Positions 12,049-22,889 of a DNA stretch of 64,000 nucleotides are shown here, one piece after another. This stretch comes from Atriophallophorus winterbourni (Eukaryota; Platyhelminthes; Trematoda; Plagiorchiida; Microphallidae). Made by a program: the position numbers and the translations under genes. Where the stretch lies: contig JACCGJ010015083.1 of NCBI GenBank assembly GCA_013407085.1, positions 1 to 64,000 of the forward strand, read 5' to 3'. Under the pieces are notes generated by a model. The model did no database searches and was not told where the DNA came from. It saw only the letters and a program-made list of their open reading frames with translations. Within the stretch, counting starts at the first letter, position 1, and each line of letters opens with the position of its first letter.

Positions 12049-13308
12049 CACGTTTTTGATGATATCTTAAAGTAAATGTTGAATTACGCTAGCAAATTGT
12101 TATTATTTAATCTCGCTCATGGTTGGTGTAGTTGGAGGAAGTAATGTATGCGTGTATAAAAACATAAGTTAAAATGCTGTCAAGTTTCCAGTGCTTATTG
12201 TGTACGTGAACGTATGAAACTACAAGCCTGGTCCAAGCAAAGTGAGTATAGAAAATTTAAAATACTGTCAAATGGCTTAGTAAGTATCTGAAAACCGTTG
12301 TTAAGCCTGTTTAGCAGATGGGTACTGCCTAGTTACGCATCCGTGAAGCAAGTAATCATAAAGTGGAAAATATAACGCACATGAAGCCGAGTAGAAATCG
12401 TGAATTAAGCGCGCTGAAATGTTTGAAATGCACTAAATAAGATCAGCATACCGCGTTCAGGTGATACAAGCAAATACCTGATGATAAGTAATGAGAGTGG
12501 ACGGAATGTTTATTACCAGAAGAAGTTTGGCCTCACAAAAACTTGCTAATGCACGGTGCTCATAACCTTGGACAGAATAGGCCACAAGTATTCATGAAGC
12601 GGACAGCGAAATAAGGAAACTCTGATTCATTTTGACTTGCAGGATGGGGATTCAGTATTTAGCTAATCAGTTGGCGGCACAAACTAAATGTGTTTTAGTC
12701 AGTACTAATCAAGAACAGGTGTACATACATAGATCCCTTAACAAAATAATTTTGAACATATTAATTGGACTGATCTATAAATCCACGGAGTCTACAGAGT
12801 GGTACACACATGTAAATTGAGATGAGGAAATGTGGTTGTTGTTGTTGGTGGTGTCCTATGGTGAGCTACACAGACGCATTTCGGCTCCATGTCTTGATAA
12901 AACGAAGGTTCGTTTATGAGAAATGCGTTAGTGTTTGTGGCGTTAAATCCCCATTTGCTTCATTAAAACAATATTTTAACTGGGGTGCTGTTGATATAGA
13001 TGTGGTAAATTTGTAAGAATGTAGAAAGAAGCGTGTAGAATATGGGATCCCAATTGTTTCCAGTAGCAAAGAGAATTTGTGCTACGAAACGTCATCAACG
13101 GGACTCGAAATCTCGTTAATTTGTAGCGGACTAGTGTCTCTACACATTCATCATTAAAGCACTACACTTGATTCAAATGATCAAATACATCTGCCGATCC
13201 ATACTGACGTTATTCGTTGGCATGTTCCCACAGAAAACAAATAAATCGGTGTTGCAAACCAAACCACCTAAAATGTAGTGCGAAAATAATGAGATCGGCG
13301 AACTATAC
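12049..13308. other. Non-coding duplicated DNA downstream of A2
   Basis: Collinear with 35403-36746. The start of an old SINE-like copy (GTATGAAACTACAAGCC) is visible near 12213-12245. Reading frames at 12632-13016 are not kept in copy B, so I see no gene. Confidence 0.6.
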
Positions 13309-13494
13309 ATAGTTCGATCTTCCACCAGCGATGAACAGTGTGGGACGATCGAAGATTAGACCGGTATGCTCAAAGTGAGGAAAACCAACCAATCGGTGCC
13401 ATTCCGATTCGATTGCTTGCAAATTCACACGCCAAACGAATTCCCCATTTTGATGATCCAAATTGGTGAGCAGAAAACTTCGTAGCGCGCCATC
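13309..13494 (-). pseudogene. ABHD11 copy A, penultimate recognised exon
   Basis: Bounded by an acceptor (CCCAG) and a donor (GTATAG) on the - strand, exactly 186 bp and phase 0 like the exon at 36932-36747. It is part of the truncated copy described at 8235-13494. Confidence 0.8.
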
Positions 13495-13603
13495 CTGGGA
13501 AAGAAAGAACGGTTAAGGAAAGCAGTAAATGAAAATATTAATATTTTCAAAACGATTGGTGAGGCTCTTACATGAAAGCGAATGATGTATATGGAAGTTG
13601 GTT

Positions 13604-13700
13604 ATGCAGGCAATGTCCGCATTCATAGGCTTCACCTGGCTTAAGATACGATCTGGTTGCCCAGGCCTAGATACTGTTATTTTCGGCAAACGTGTTTCAC
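13604..13700 (+). repeat. SINE-like copy at the right edge of copy A
   Basis: TTGCCCAGGCCTAGA and the preceding CTTAAGATAC mark this family. Compared with the partner at 37046 it lacks about 26 bases near its start. Similarity to copy B fades out within it, so it lies at or near the duplication breakpoint. Confidence 0.65.
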
Positions 13701-13740
13701 CAAAATGTGAGGAGCTTGGGTGGCGAAACAAACGTGTAAT

Positions 13741-14480
13741 TGCTGTAGGTCTGAAGGTTGAACCATTGTTCTAGGTCGTGTCTTTCTTTATTCGCATTAA
13801 GTGTCTCGCTAGATTCCTGTATATTGGAACAGATTAGACTGAGATATTTTGCGTTCTTTTTCACTGTGATCTCTGGCTTAGAATCCTATGGTTTTTGCTG
13901 GACATTCAGATAAACGTACGGCTGGGTATCCGTAAACTTTTTGATGTCAGATGAGTTGATGTTACACTTGCTGTTGACAGTCGTTTTATAAAGGTAGAGA
14001 CCTGATGAGGAGAGCGCTCTGTAAGAATCCTCAGTAAATTCATATCAGTTGAGCGTTCGCTTGGAATGATCTGCGGAGATGTATACTTGATGTGGTTGGC
14101 ATTGCATAGTATATTTTCTGATTTTTTGCAAGTTGTATCGGCAAATCTAGAGATCCGAGCTTTACCTTGAGTTTTAAATGATGTCGTTAATGATTTTATG
14201 CTGAGATATAAGCTCAACATACGATCATCCAAGTTGCACTGTTGGACACTTGTTGAAGCACGCAATCCCTAGTTTGGCTTCGTTAGACAATGTTTATAGA
14301 TGTAGCCTACGCGAGGAAATTTTTCATCATTTATGATTAATATCGCCTCCGCGGACAGTGATTTGTCACATTTTGCATTACACGTTAGAGATTCAACATT
14401 GTGTTGGATAATTAGGTCTTCATTTTTGTGACTACTCGAGATCAGTGCTTCTCTTAAGGACTGTCGTGATCAAATTTATG
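13741..14480 (-). mobile_element. CR1-like LINE fragment, 5' part of ORF1
   Basis: Read on the - strand, 14265-13906 gives a helical segment (SVQQCNLDDRMLSLYLSIKS) that matches the ORF1 start at base 1-90 of the window. Just before it, 14400-14270 encodes a Cys-rich stretch (CNAKCDKS, then a later Cys) that looks like the remains of the PHD-like finger seen at 21580. Only ORF1 is present. It abuts the broken edge of copy A, where the missing ABHD11 exons should lie. Confidence 0.7.
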
Positions 14481-15559
14481 GATATTTTGACTTGGCACTG
14501 ATGAGCAGTCAAAAAAAATGAAGAACGAATTTTCTAGCACACGAGAAAAACAACAGTACGCATAAGATTAATCGGTATTGGCTTACACGGTAACATATGA
14601 CAAGACCTGACATAGAGATCAGATCGGTTGGGCGATCCCATCAAACTTTGCTTGCTGCTTCTCAAATGGTCGGGTAGACAGATTGGTTCATTTTTTGATA
14701 CCGCAATTATTGTTGTATGGTGGTCATATGGTTATAATTCCTGCATTGATTTGGTTCTGAAGGTTGTGCAAATGAATGCAGAATTCAGATTGAATGTCAA
14801 ATGAATGCATTATGATTGCAGCGATCAGAATGCATCCATTCTTCAAAAGTCTGGTTAGGTTGGCATGTAACTTTATCTACTCAACTAATTCAAAGTATAC
14901 TTTATTATAATATCTCAAAGTATATTTGAACTGCTTCTATATTAAACAAACTGTAGACATTGTTCTTCAGGGCAAATCTTATTTTTGCTAGAGCCACAAA
15001 ATTCCAGAACAAATAAATACTTCGGGATGTGTTGTTGAAACGCAACTGCAAGGATTTAAAAATTCAAGGGTATGTGGCTAAAACGTTATTACTTTACAGC
15101 GCCACAGGATTACTGTATGAATGGAAATGTGAAAAATATAATAGAATAAAAGGAGTAAAATTTTACTAAATGTAACGCTCACTGATATTTTTTTCTACTT
15201 GGGTAAGTCAAATTTCGCTTCGAACGTCACCAGGCAATGAGACTCCATCACAAGTTGCGTTAGGGAATTTCAAAGAAGTATACTAAGTACAACAAAAAAT
15301 GACGCCGACAATCAATACGAAAACTTTAGATGTAAATGTTTAAGATAGGTCCGCGTGTCACTTTCCCATCACACACATCAAGCAAGTGTCTTAGTGAATG
15401 TCTTTCGGTAGACACAATTCTATGAATATGAATATTATCGCGCTGCATGTTGCTTTTGTTGGCCTCCTTCGGTCGATGAAGACTATGGATGTACATCACA
15501 ATCCTATCATTTTTCAATGTTCCGCAGCTATTCAAATGACTTAACAGTCCGATTCATGA
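14481..15559. other. Gene-free stretch
   Basis: AT-rich DNA with no convincing frame or repeat on either strand. Confidence 0.5.
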
Positions 15560-16484
15560 GGAAGTGATAGGCAGAACTCGGTTGATGGGTGTCAGCTTCA
15601 AGCCGGCAGCGTGATCTGCTTTCAGCAGCCTTGAGCTGTATCTGCTCCTCCAAAGATTTCAGACTAGGCTCTACACAATGCCAACAATGTGAGCGGTCAA
15701 GAGCAAGTTCTTTTCAGCTCGCAGGGTCAATACCAAGAGCTTTCATATCTCTTTAGCAAACTTCAATGTACCGCAAGAGCGGTCTGCCTAATGGTCGACT
15801 TCCTAACTGCAACTCACCGTAGAGTAGATCTTTCGGAGTACGACAATTTTCCATTTTGTAGACGTGGCCTAACCACCGCACGTGGCGTTTCGTAGTAGGG
15901 TGAACATCCTCTGTAAACCAGCGTTTGAAAACACTTTAGCATCTGTCACTTTTTCCATCCACGATTTGTTCAACAAACGACGAATGCTTCGTAGATGGAA
16001 AGCATTCAGCTTCCGTTCGTGTCTTGCGTGGGTGGTTCAGGATTCACTGCCGTACAGTAAAGCATTTAGTTCGCACGCGCTGTAAACCATCATCTTTGTC
16101 TTTACAGTCAGCTTGCAGTTACCCCAAACACGAGAGTTCAATCGGGACAAAATGACAGCTGCTCTGATAAACCCGCTTATCAATCCCACTGTCTAGCCAG
16201 ACGTTATCCGCAATGGTTGAACCGAGATATGTGAAATGATGTACTGGTTTATCAGGTTCAGTTTCCAACAGTGATGATGGTAAATGCCTTCTGTGCTCCT
16301 CCTAAAAGCATGCTTCAGAGGCACAGCGAAGAAAATGCCAAACAGCATGCGAGAAAGAACACACCCTTGTTTGACGCCTCGGCAAATTTCAAAGGCTTCT
16401 GAACTGAAACCGTTATAATGGACTGAGCACTTCATCCCAGATTGGAACGAAATAACGAGTTTGAGCAGTATTGGGGGGAACCTA
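15560..16484 (-). mobile_element. RTE-like LINE, 3' half of the RT protein
   Basis: On the - strand 16484-16260 reads LVISFQSGMKCSVHYNG and RGVKQGCVL, the RTE form of the RT palm, and 16190-15700 continues with the C-terminal domain (RVWGNCKLTVKTKM, LLYGSESWTTHARHERKLN, HLRSIRRLLNKSW). Stops and shifts break it. It is the downstream half of an element split by the BEL/Pao insertion that begins at 16485; the upstream half is at 20034-20340. Confidence 0.8.
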
Positions 16485-16866
16485 TGTTGGATCCTTTCAC
16501 CTTCCAACATCTATTTGTAATATTTCATGTGAATTTTGAAATCCAAACACTTTCCATTTTTTCTTGTTTCTTACTGCACTTTTGTTTTACTCTTTCTCTT
16601 TGAATAATTTGACTCCATTTTATCTGCGCCATTTTCCCGTTTGGACTCGTGTGCGTAACGTGATACGCGCTCGATATTGTTTTTGACATTGATCCGGATT
16701 TTTACCCGGTTGACCCCAATATTTGAGGTATGTTTTTACTATATTTTGATTGCTTCAATACAGTACCGCATTTATAGACAAATCCGCTTTGGGTTCTGAT
16801 ATACCTCTGGGATTTTGCGCGTCACTCAACTTGGGACGTTTCATTGATTGTCAAATACAATCAAAA
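16485..16866 (+). repeat. 5' LTR of BEL/Pao element 1
   Basis: Starts TGTTGGATCC and ends CAATCAAAA. It matches 19652-20033 base for base as far as I can compare by eye. Transcription should start inside it. Confidence 0.9.
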
Positions 16867-16965
16867 GTACTCAAATACTTTTATTGCGTGGAGAATCCTT
16901 CGATCATCGCTGGATTTTTGGCTCGGCATTTGGTTCACACGACGGAGAATATCTCATCTTCAAAT

Positions 16966-19770
16966 ATGCCTAGAACAAGGACTGGCAAGTCGTCTAGCAA
17001 ATTCGATGACGTTATTTTAAACCCCGATCCCGTTTATGAACTTTCTACTATTTTTAATAATTCTCCTGATAAATCTGTGCATACTCCCATACGTATACCT
17101 TCCTCGAACGATAATTTTAATAATTTGCCTTTAAACTCTGCCATTTTAACTTTACCTGTCCAGCACCGTCCTCCTAGCTTAGGTGATGTTAAAGGTGTTG
17201 AATCTAGAGCGTTTGATGATCATAAGGAACGCCGTCGAAAATTGGCTAAAGAAATATACGAGGAAGAAATAGCCATTAAATTGAAGGAGCTGGATATTTG
17301 TAGACACAGCCTAGAGGCGAAGCTAAATATGATGCACGATTTCGATTCACCCGATGATATCAAAGGCGATAATGAAATCGACCCGATCCTAATGCGTAAA
17401 CATGCTCCAAGTCCATTGCACTCATCTAAATCCGGGAACGAATGTCCTGTTTTGAGTAACGCAGCGTTACGTGAGATGCCGATGAACGCATCTGGTTCGA
17501 CGCGGTATTCTGACATGCGTGGAGATGGATTACCTAAGATAGACATAGATAAGTTCGATGGTAATCCGATGGAATTCTGCAAATTCGTCAAAGCCTTTGA
17601 GATGACCATCGAAGACCGCATTTCTAATGATAACCGCAAATTAATGTATTTATTACATTACTGCAGTGGTTCTGCAAAGGACGCTATTGAACATTGTGTT
17701 TACCTCCCGGATAGTGAAGGATATTGTCAAGCCCGACGCATCCTTAAGACGGAATTCGGTCGCCCACATGATATCGTCCAGTCATTTTTGAAAGAGATTC
17801 TCAATGGCGACATCATTAATCAGAATGACATCGGTTCGCTTCGAAACCTGACACGCAGAATGCGCAACTGCGAGCTCGCACTTGGACAGTTGAATCGTTT
17901 AGGTGAGCTGAACAACATGACAAATTTGAAGCTAATTGTTGAGCGTTTACCTAAACATTTGCGTTACAAGTGGGCTGAACGTGTGGATGAAATAATTCGA
18001 TATGACGAGGAGCCGACGTTCGGTAACTTAGTCAGTTTTTTGGACAGACAAGTCTCAATAGCTACCAACTGTTTCGGTACCTTAGCAAGTGGTCGTGAAT
18101 TGAATGCTAGTTCACCGATGTATATGAATACTAGGAAAGTTCGCATGAATGTTATTTCAACGACTGAGTCTTATCGATGCCCAGAGTGCTCCATGACACA
18201 TACATTACAAGAGTGCACTGTGTTCGATAGGTTACCTCACGCTGAAAAGGTGGTGCGAATTAAAACTTTCAGACTCTGCTTTAACTGTCTTCAACCAAAT
18301 CACAGGGTAGCTGATTGCAGAGTACCTACTAGATGTGGAAAGGATGGATGCAACGGCAAACATCACAGACTCTTACATCGCACTGTCAAAGGTGAGTCTG
18401 AAATAATGATCAATTCGACACGTACACGAAGCTGTGGCAGTTTGTTGTCCATCATTCCTGTAAGAGTAATGGGTCCGAATGGGGTAGTGCTTACGAACGC
18501 CCTTTTGGATAATGGCTCTGACGCAACTTTGGTGACTGCTGATTTAGCCGACGAACTGGGACTGTCAGGTGAACAAGCCTACATTGATGTCACTTCAGTG
18601 CATGGCACACGTAAACAAAAAACTACTGTCACGTCCTTTGGAATTCAGTCGCTGCATGATGGTGTCAAGGTAGATGTCGACCAGGCCTACGTGATGAATT
18701 CTCTCCCAGTGAAAGAGGTGACTTTTCCTGAACAGTCATTGAAACATTTGAACCACCTATCTGATCTGAAGCTAATCCGTATACCAGATAAACGAGTTCG
18801 TATTTTATTGGGAGTAAACGTCCCGGAAGTGCACTGGGTGTTGGAACAGAGGCTTGGCAGAGCAAAACAGCCGTTTGCACACTTGACGCCATTGGGATGG
18901 ACGATTATTGGTCCAACTTCGACAGCATTGTGTGAAGCTTCTATGAATTGTCTCAGAACACAAAGGGATATTGCTGAGGACGTAACATTGTTTGACAGTG
19001 AATTTTGCAATAATCGGGATAATTGTGCGCTGTCTGTGTCAGTAAAAGATAAACATATAATATCGAAAGCCAACGTGATTGGTAAGAGTGCTGGTTTGTT
19101 AGGTTCCGGTTCGAAACGTAATGCTACGTCGAGTTCTGATTCGAGGGACGATGATGTTGCAGTGGTTGCTGCAGGAAATGCAAAGGTTGCAGCGTTGTCC
19201 ACGAAAGCGACGCCCCTGATAGCCAAAGGCTCTTCGTTAACTGGTGCCGCTGGATCGAAGCGTGCTGCCGCGTCCAGTTCGGGCTCTGATTCGAGTGACG
19301 ATGATGTTGCTGTTTCCTGTGTGAAAGCAATGTCTTCAGCATCGCCGGCGAATTCGAAGAAAGCGGGTCTTCCGTCACCGGTTGTTGTCGGTACCAAACG
19401 TCTATCTTCACCTGGTCCTGATTTGACTAACAGCATTACAGGAGTGAATTTGCTGTCGGTGACTATGTTCTCTGCCAGAACGAGAATGCATCGCGCAGTT
19501 CGTGGAAAAGGGCTATCATATCGGATGCAGACGGACATGTGCGTAAAGTATTGCATCGCACTGCAGATGGAAAGCTTAAACGAGATATACGCCGAGTATG
19601 GTTTTTGGAAGGTGATAATAGTTAGAAAGCCAAGGTGGCTTTGGGGGGCGGTGTTGGATCCTTTCACCTTCCAACATCTATTTGTAATATTTCATGTGAA
19701 TTTTGAAATCCAAACACTTTCCATTTTTTCTTGTTTCTTACTGCACTTTTGTTTTACTCTTTCTCTTTGA
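16966..19770 (+). CDS. BEL/Pao Gag-protease polyprotein with Nopp140-like acidic Ser tail
   Basis: Likely start ATG at 16966 (MPRTRTGKSSS); the frame is open upstream into the LTR. In order: a coiled region near residue 80-120, the DUF1759 Gag domain (KIDIDKFDGNPMEFCKFVKA), two Cys/His knuckles (CPECSMTHTLQEC; CFNCLQPNHRVADC), the DUF1758 aspartic protease with active site DNGSDATL, and its end (HWVLEQRLG, LGWTIIGPT). Where RT should begin, about 19080-19440 encodes two blocks of GSKR, Ala/Ser, SSSDS and DDDVAV followed by Lys/Ala/Pro spacer, much like the acidic serine repeats of nucleolar Nopp140 (NOLC1). The last 100 codons run antiphase to a leftover of the pol end and into the 3' LTR. 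The protein may package element RNA. Confidence 0.8.
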   Translation: MPRTRTGKSSSKFDDVILNPDPVYELSTIFNNSPDKSVHTPIRIPSSNDNFNNLPLNSAILTLPVQHRPPSLGDVKGVESRAFDDHKERRRKLAKEIYEEEIAIKLKELDICRHSLEAKLNMMHDFDSPDDIKGDNEIDPILMRKHAPSPLHSSKSGNECPVLSNAALREMPMNASGSTRYSDMRGDGLPKIDIDKFDGNPMEFCKFVKAFEMTIEDRISNDNRKLMYLLHYCSGSAKDAIEHCVYLPDSEGYCQARRILKTEFGRPHDIVQSFLKEILNGDIINQNDIGSLRNLTRRMRNCELALGQLNRLGELNNMTNLKLIVERLPKHLRYKWAERVDEIIRYDEEPTFGNLVSFLDRQVSIATNCFGTLASGRELNASSPMYMNTRKVRMNVISTTESYRCPECSMTHTLQECTVFDRLPHAEKVVRIKTFRLCFNCLQPNHRVADCRVPTRCGKDGCNGKHHRLLHRTVKGESEIMINSTRTRSCGSLLSIIPVRVMGPNGVVLTNALLDNGSDATLVTADLADELGLSGEQAYIDVTSVHGTRKQKTTVTSFGIQSLHDGVKVDVDQAYVMNSLPVKEVTFPEQSLKHLNHLSDLKLIRIPDKRVRILLGVNVPEVHWVLEQRLGRAKQPFAHLTPLGWTIIGPTSTALCEASMNCLRTQRDIAEDVTLFDSEFCNNRDNCALSVSVKDKHIISKANVIGKSAGLLGSGSKRNATSSSDSRDDDVAVVAAGNAKVAALSTKATPLIAKGSSLTGAAGSKRAAASSSGSDSSDDDVAVSCVKAMSSASPANSKKAGLPSPVVVGTKRLSSPGPDLTNSITGVNLLSVTMFSARTRMHRAVRGKGLSYRMQTDMCVKYCIALQMESLNEIYAEYGFWKVIIVRKPRWLWGAVLDPFTFQHLFVIFHVNFEIQTLSIFSCFLLHFCFTLSL
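19446..19625 (+). pseudogene. Remnant of BEL/Pao integrase C-terminal domain (DUF5641)
   Basis: In another frame than Gag, this stretch reads EFAVGDYVLCQNEN, then SWKRAIISDADGHVRKV and DIRRVWFLEGDN before a TAG. That is the DUF5641 domain closing BEL/Pao polyproteins. It shows the element once had a full pol, now deleted from the end of the protease to this point. Confidence 0.75.
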
Positions 19771-20033
19771 ATAATTTGACTCCATTTTATCTGCGCCATT
19801 TTCCCGTTTGGACTCGTGTGCGTAACGTGATACGCGCTCGATATTGTTTTTGACATTGATCCGGATTTTTACCCGGTTGACCCCAATATTTGAGGTATGT
19901 TTTTACTATATTTTGATTGCTTCAATACAGTACCGCATTTATAGACAAATCCGCTTTGGGTTCTGATATACCTCTGGGATTTTGCGCGTCACTCAACTTG
20001 GGACGTTTCATTGATTGTCAAATACAATCAAAA
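19652..20033 (+). repeat. 3' LTR of BEL/Pao element 1
   Basis: Second copy of 16485-16866, seemingly without change, followed by the CCTAT repeat. Confidence 0.9.
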
Positions 20034-20340
20034 CCTATAACATGAAGAATTTTGATAAGATCCTTCCTGCTGACGAAATCTAATGCCTTCGTTAAATCAA
20101 TAAAAACAGCGTATAATGGCTTACTTTGTTCCCGACCCTTTTCTTGAAGTTGTCTCAAGGAGAAGATCATGTCATCAGTTGATCTTCCCCTGCAGAAGCC
20201 ACATTGAGTTTCGCAGTAAATTCTATCAGCTAAAACTTGTAGCTGGATCTGTAAGACTTTATCGCCGCATACACCTTTGGATTCATTTACATAGACAAAG
20301 ATGTAGAAATCTTTCGGTGTACGGAACATTGCGAAGTCCC
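20034..20340 (-). mobile_element. RTE-like LINE, upstream part of RT
   Basis: The - strand reads CETQCGFCRGRSTDDMIF, RQLQEKGREQ and VFIDLTKALDFVSRKDLIKI, the fingers and first catalytic Asp of an RTE-type RT (the usual SQCGF and LTKAFD motifs). It stops at 20034 where the BEL/Pao LTR begins and continues at 16484. Nothing of its endonuclease was seen further upstream. Confidence 0.8.
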
Positions 20341-21516
20341 ATCAATAACTTTGTTGCTCTGTATTAGAGTTTATCAAATGGAGCGATATAATTTCGCAAC
20401 AAATAAGCACAGACCTCTACCACATAATACATCGTACGGACGAAGGTAGACATCCTTGGTAATGTTACCAATGTTACAAAACAATCTGCTGGCCTGTCGA
20501 CAAATATATTCTGGCAGTGAACCGTGCTCTTAGCAACATAGATGTTTTCAAACCAGAAAGATTATCTTAGTAGGAATATACGTATAACTATTTTAAACCA
20601 AAGCATTCTATGCGCATTCGTATTGTTTACACTTGAGGCATTCACCTAATACCGTTCAATAATACATTGCAAAATGACAACATTAATTAAAATTCCTATT
20701 ACGGGAGACACATTTTTACTCTAAGAGTGCCAAAAATAGTAGTAAACATTTCAGAAATTGTATTCCGTTTTTAGAATCACTAAACCAGATAAGTGTCGGT
20801 GTAGTGGAAATGTCTTATTGAATCACAAATCCTAATGGGACTGTGCGAATAACAGATTACACAAAAAACTAGCTTTAGAAACATCTCCTCAAGCAATGAT
20901 TGCTCCAGGTTTTCTCGTAGATGAATATACCACCGTAATTCAAAGATGATTTAAAATCGATGCCATTCAGAATCGCTTCGGCGGTACAAACACCCACAAA
21001 ACAAAACACCCTTTTCACGCTCATTTAACTCCTCTAAGTTTGACAAAAAGGCTACAGGCTTTGGTGTAGACGTACAAATTTGTGCTCGTATACTTTTGGA
21101 TCTTACTAATCACTCTTTTGATGGATCTAGACGGAACTTATATAACTGAACTCGTCGCAACTTACTCATTCGGAATATACCATTTTCAAGTAAAAGAAAC
21201 GTGAATCATTGAAAATCAAAATGTTCAAGTTTCTACCCAACATTACATACGCGTGCAACATTGCTTCCGATCCAGAATAACGCAACAACTCGGATAGCAT
21301 CAGGAAGATCTCGCTATTTGGTATTTACTTAAAGTTATTTCAACACTGTCGAATCAAATCTCACAGAACAGCTTTTACGTGAAAGTGTTCGCCATTTTAC
21401 TGTCCGTTGGATTGCACTGCATCGCATCCACTCGTTCTTGCACTCCACCGAGAGACACTGATCCATAATCGACCGCTTCGCCCAGTGTATCGACTCGTTC
21501 TCGCGAAATTGTAACG
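20341..21516. other. Gene-free stretch before LINE 2
   Basis: No convincing frame. The last ~100 bases may be the 5' leader of the CR1-like LINE that follows. Confidence 0.45.
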
Positions 21517-22742
21517 ATGACTGACAACATGACCTTAAATGGACCTGACGAGACCTTAAACGGACCTGACGACGAGGCTTACAAAAAGTGCAAACTTTGT
21601 CAAAAGTTGGTAAGTCCCAGATCGCGTCAAGTTAAATGTTACTTGTGTTTAATTGCTATTCATGCGAATTGTGAAAAGTATTTATCATCTGAATCTGTGA
21701 CTCTAATTGAAAAATTACCTGGCATCTGCTATATATGTAATCCATGCAGATTGAAAGTAACTAGTGATTTATCAAGGTCCGAAAATACTTATTCAATTAT
21801 GGAAAGACGCATGTTCGCTGTAGAGGCGATCCTTAAACGACTTGAAAACACGTTAGAGTCTTTCCAAACATTTCCGTGACAGAAAGCGCTGCAACTAGTT
21901 CTAAACGCAGTCCCTACCCACATTAACCGCAAGTCTTACAGGGAAGCGCTAACTACTACAGAAACGCTGATTTCTCCAGAAATCGACCAAAGTCCCTTCC
22001 AATGAGTCTGCGAATCAGACCTGTAGTCAATTGAGTGATAGTTCTGAATTATCGAAGGATATGCGTAAGCTTAGACCGAAAAGTTTGAACACTAAAACCC
22101 CCCAAAAGACAAACATTGAAGATCTAACTGTAATTTGTAGTAATCTCATTGAATCAACTTCACCATCGCCAAATCAACGCGAAGCAGATGACAGGAAACA
22201 ATTGAATGACCTTTGCAGAAGCATAGACATCACTGCTTAACGAGCGATTGTTTAGACCACCGAACTCACCTGGTGCGAACACACCCAGGTTACTGCGTGT
22301 AGTGCTCATGTCCGTCCAAGATGTAGAAAATATGTTGCTCGCCTCATCCCTCTTAGTTGTAAACAAATCGACTGTGCGAATATTTCCGGACGTTCCTTGG
22401 GAAGAACGGCAAATTCGTCGTAATAATCCGGAACTAGCAAAAGAGGCTACAAATCGCAGAGCTGTTATAGTTCATGGTGTACCCATTTCGAACGAAGTAG
22501 AATCCAGCAAACGTCTGCAACACAATTGCAGTGAATGGAGATTTTTACAAGGGATCCTAGGATTAAAGGGCATAATAACTACTAATGTTATGCACCTTAT
22601 ACCGAAAAAAGAAACGCATCAGCCTCCTCCTCTCAAAATATCATTCCGCACAGATGAGATGAAGGATAGAATACTCGAGTCGTGGTATAAATGTCGAAAA
22701 TTTCACCTCCTAAAATTCGTATTCCAGCCGTATACGACATAA
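21517..22742 (+). pseudogene. LINE 2 ORF1 protein with PHD-like finger (broken)
   Basis: 21517-21879 encodes a PHD-type finger: CKLC, then CYLCLIAIHANC, then CYICNPC (Cys4-His-Cys3 order). The frame breaks at 21879 and about 22240. 22248-22742 carries the second ORF1 region (RLLRVVLMSVQDVENMLLAS, FPDVPWEERQ, WRFLQGILGL) as in LINE 1 and LINE 3. The family protein probably binds RNA and perhaps chromatin; the latter is inference from the finger type. Confidence 0.75.
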
Positions 22743-22889
22743 AACGCACGAACACTATTGTTCCTAAAATGACTTCGCTGCCAAGTCAATCAAATGCACC
22801 TGAGACAGAAAATGTGGAGCAGCCGACCAATTCTGGGTCGGCGAATCCACTACTATGAGCTTTTCATTTGCAACAAAAATCAAATCTTT

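Larger units (their letters stand above)
8235..13494 (-). pseudogene. Partial duplicate of ABHD11 hydrolase, last two exons only
   Basis: Two exons match the copy-B gene: 13494-13309 (62 codons, FLLTNL, GEFVWRVNL, PTLFIAGG) and 8415-8235 (ANHWVHVDNPQ, containing the His of the catalytic triad, then the stop). The exons with the oxyanion region and the nucleophile motif GHSMGG are absent; a LINE fragment stands where they should be. Both remaining exons are open, so loss is through truncation rather than decay. The intron between them holds gene A2 on the other strand. Without the nucleophile it cannot be a hydrolase; I call it a truncated duplicate. Confidence 0.85.
4258..13740 (+). repeat. 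Segmental duplication, copy A
   Basis: From the sequence ACGCTGTTTGGTATGCGCG at 4257 to about 13700 this stretch aligns collinearly and in the same orientation with 27718-37150. Anchors: gene starts 5109/28570 and 11521/34887, hydrolase exons 8235/31248 and 13309/36747. The offset stays between 23.37 and 23.46 kb. By eye most non-coding parts are well over 90 percent identical. The left edge touches the 3' end of CR1-like LINE 1 and the right edge falls in or just after an old SINE-like copy at 13604. Copy A has about 230 bases (6852-7084) absent from copy B. Confidence 0.93.
16485..20033 (+). mobile_element. Young non-autonomous BEL/Pao LTR element inserted in an RTE LINE
   Basis: Two 382-bp LTRs that look identical by eye flank 2.8 kb with Gag and protease but no reverse transcriptase, RNase H or most of integrase. 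The 4-bp repeat CCTA (or 5-bp CCTAT) borders it on both sides (16481-16484, 20034-20037). A G-rich polypurine tract (GGGGGGCGG) precedes the 3' LTR. The flanks are the two halves of one RTE reading frame. Identical LTRs mean recent insertion, so enzymes must have come from another BEL element. Confidence 0.88.

Noticed and set aside
12632..13016. Two short + strand frames
   Set aside because: Not kept in copy B, which is otherwise highly similar; no motif.
16193..16510. Independent - strand gene ending in the LTR
   Set aside because: Its motifs are RTE reverse transcriptase; the first residues are LTR sequence read by chance.
19080..19440. A host Nopp140 gene exon
   Set aside because: It is in frame with Gag-protease and lies between the two LTRs with no splice signals, so it belongs to the element; only its origin could be a host gene.
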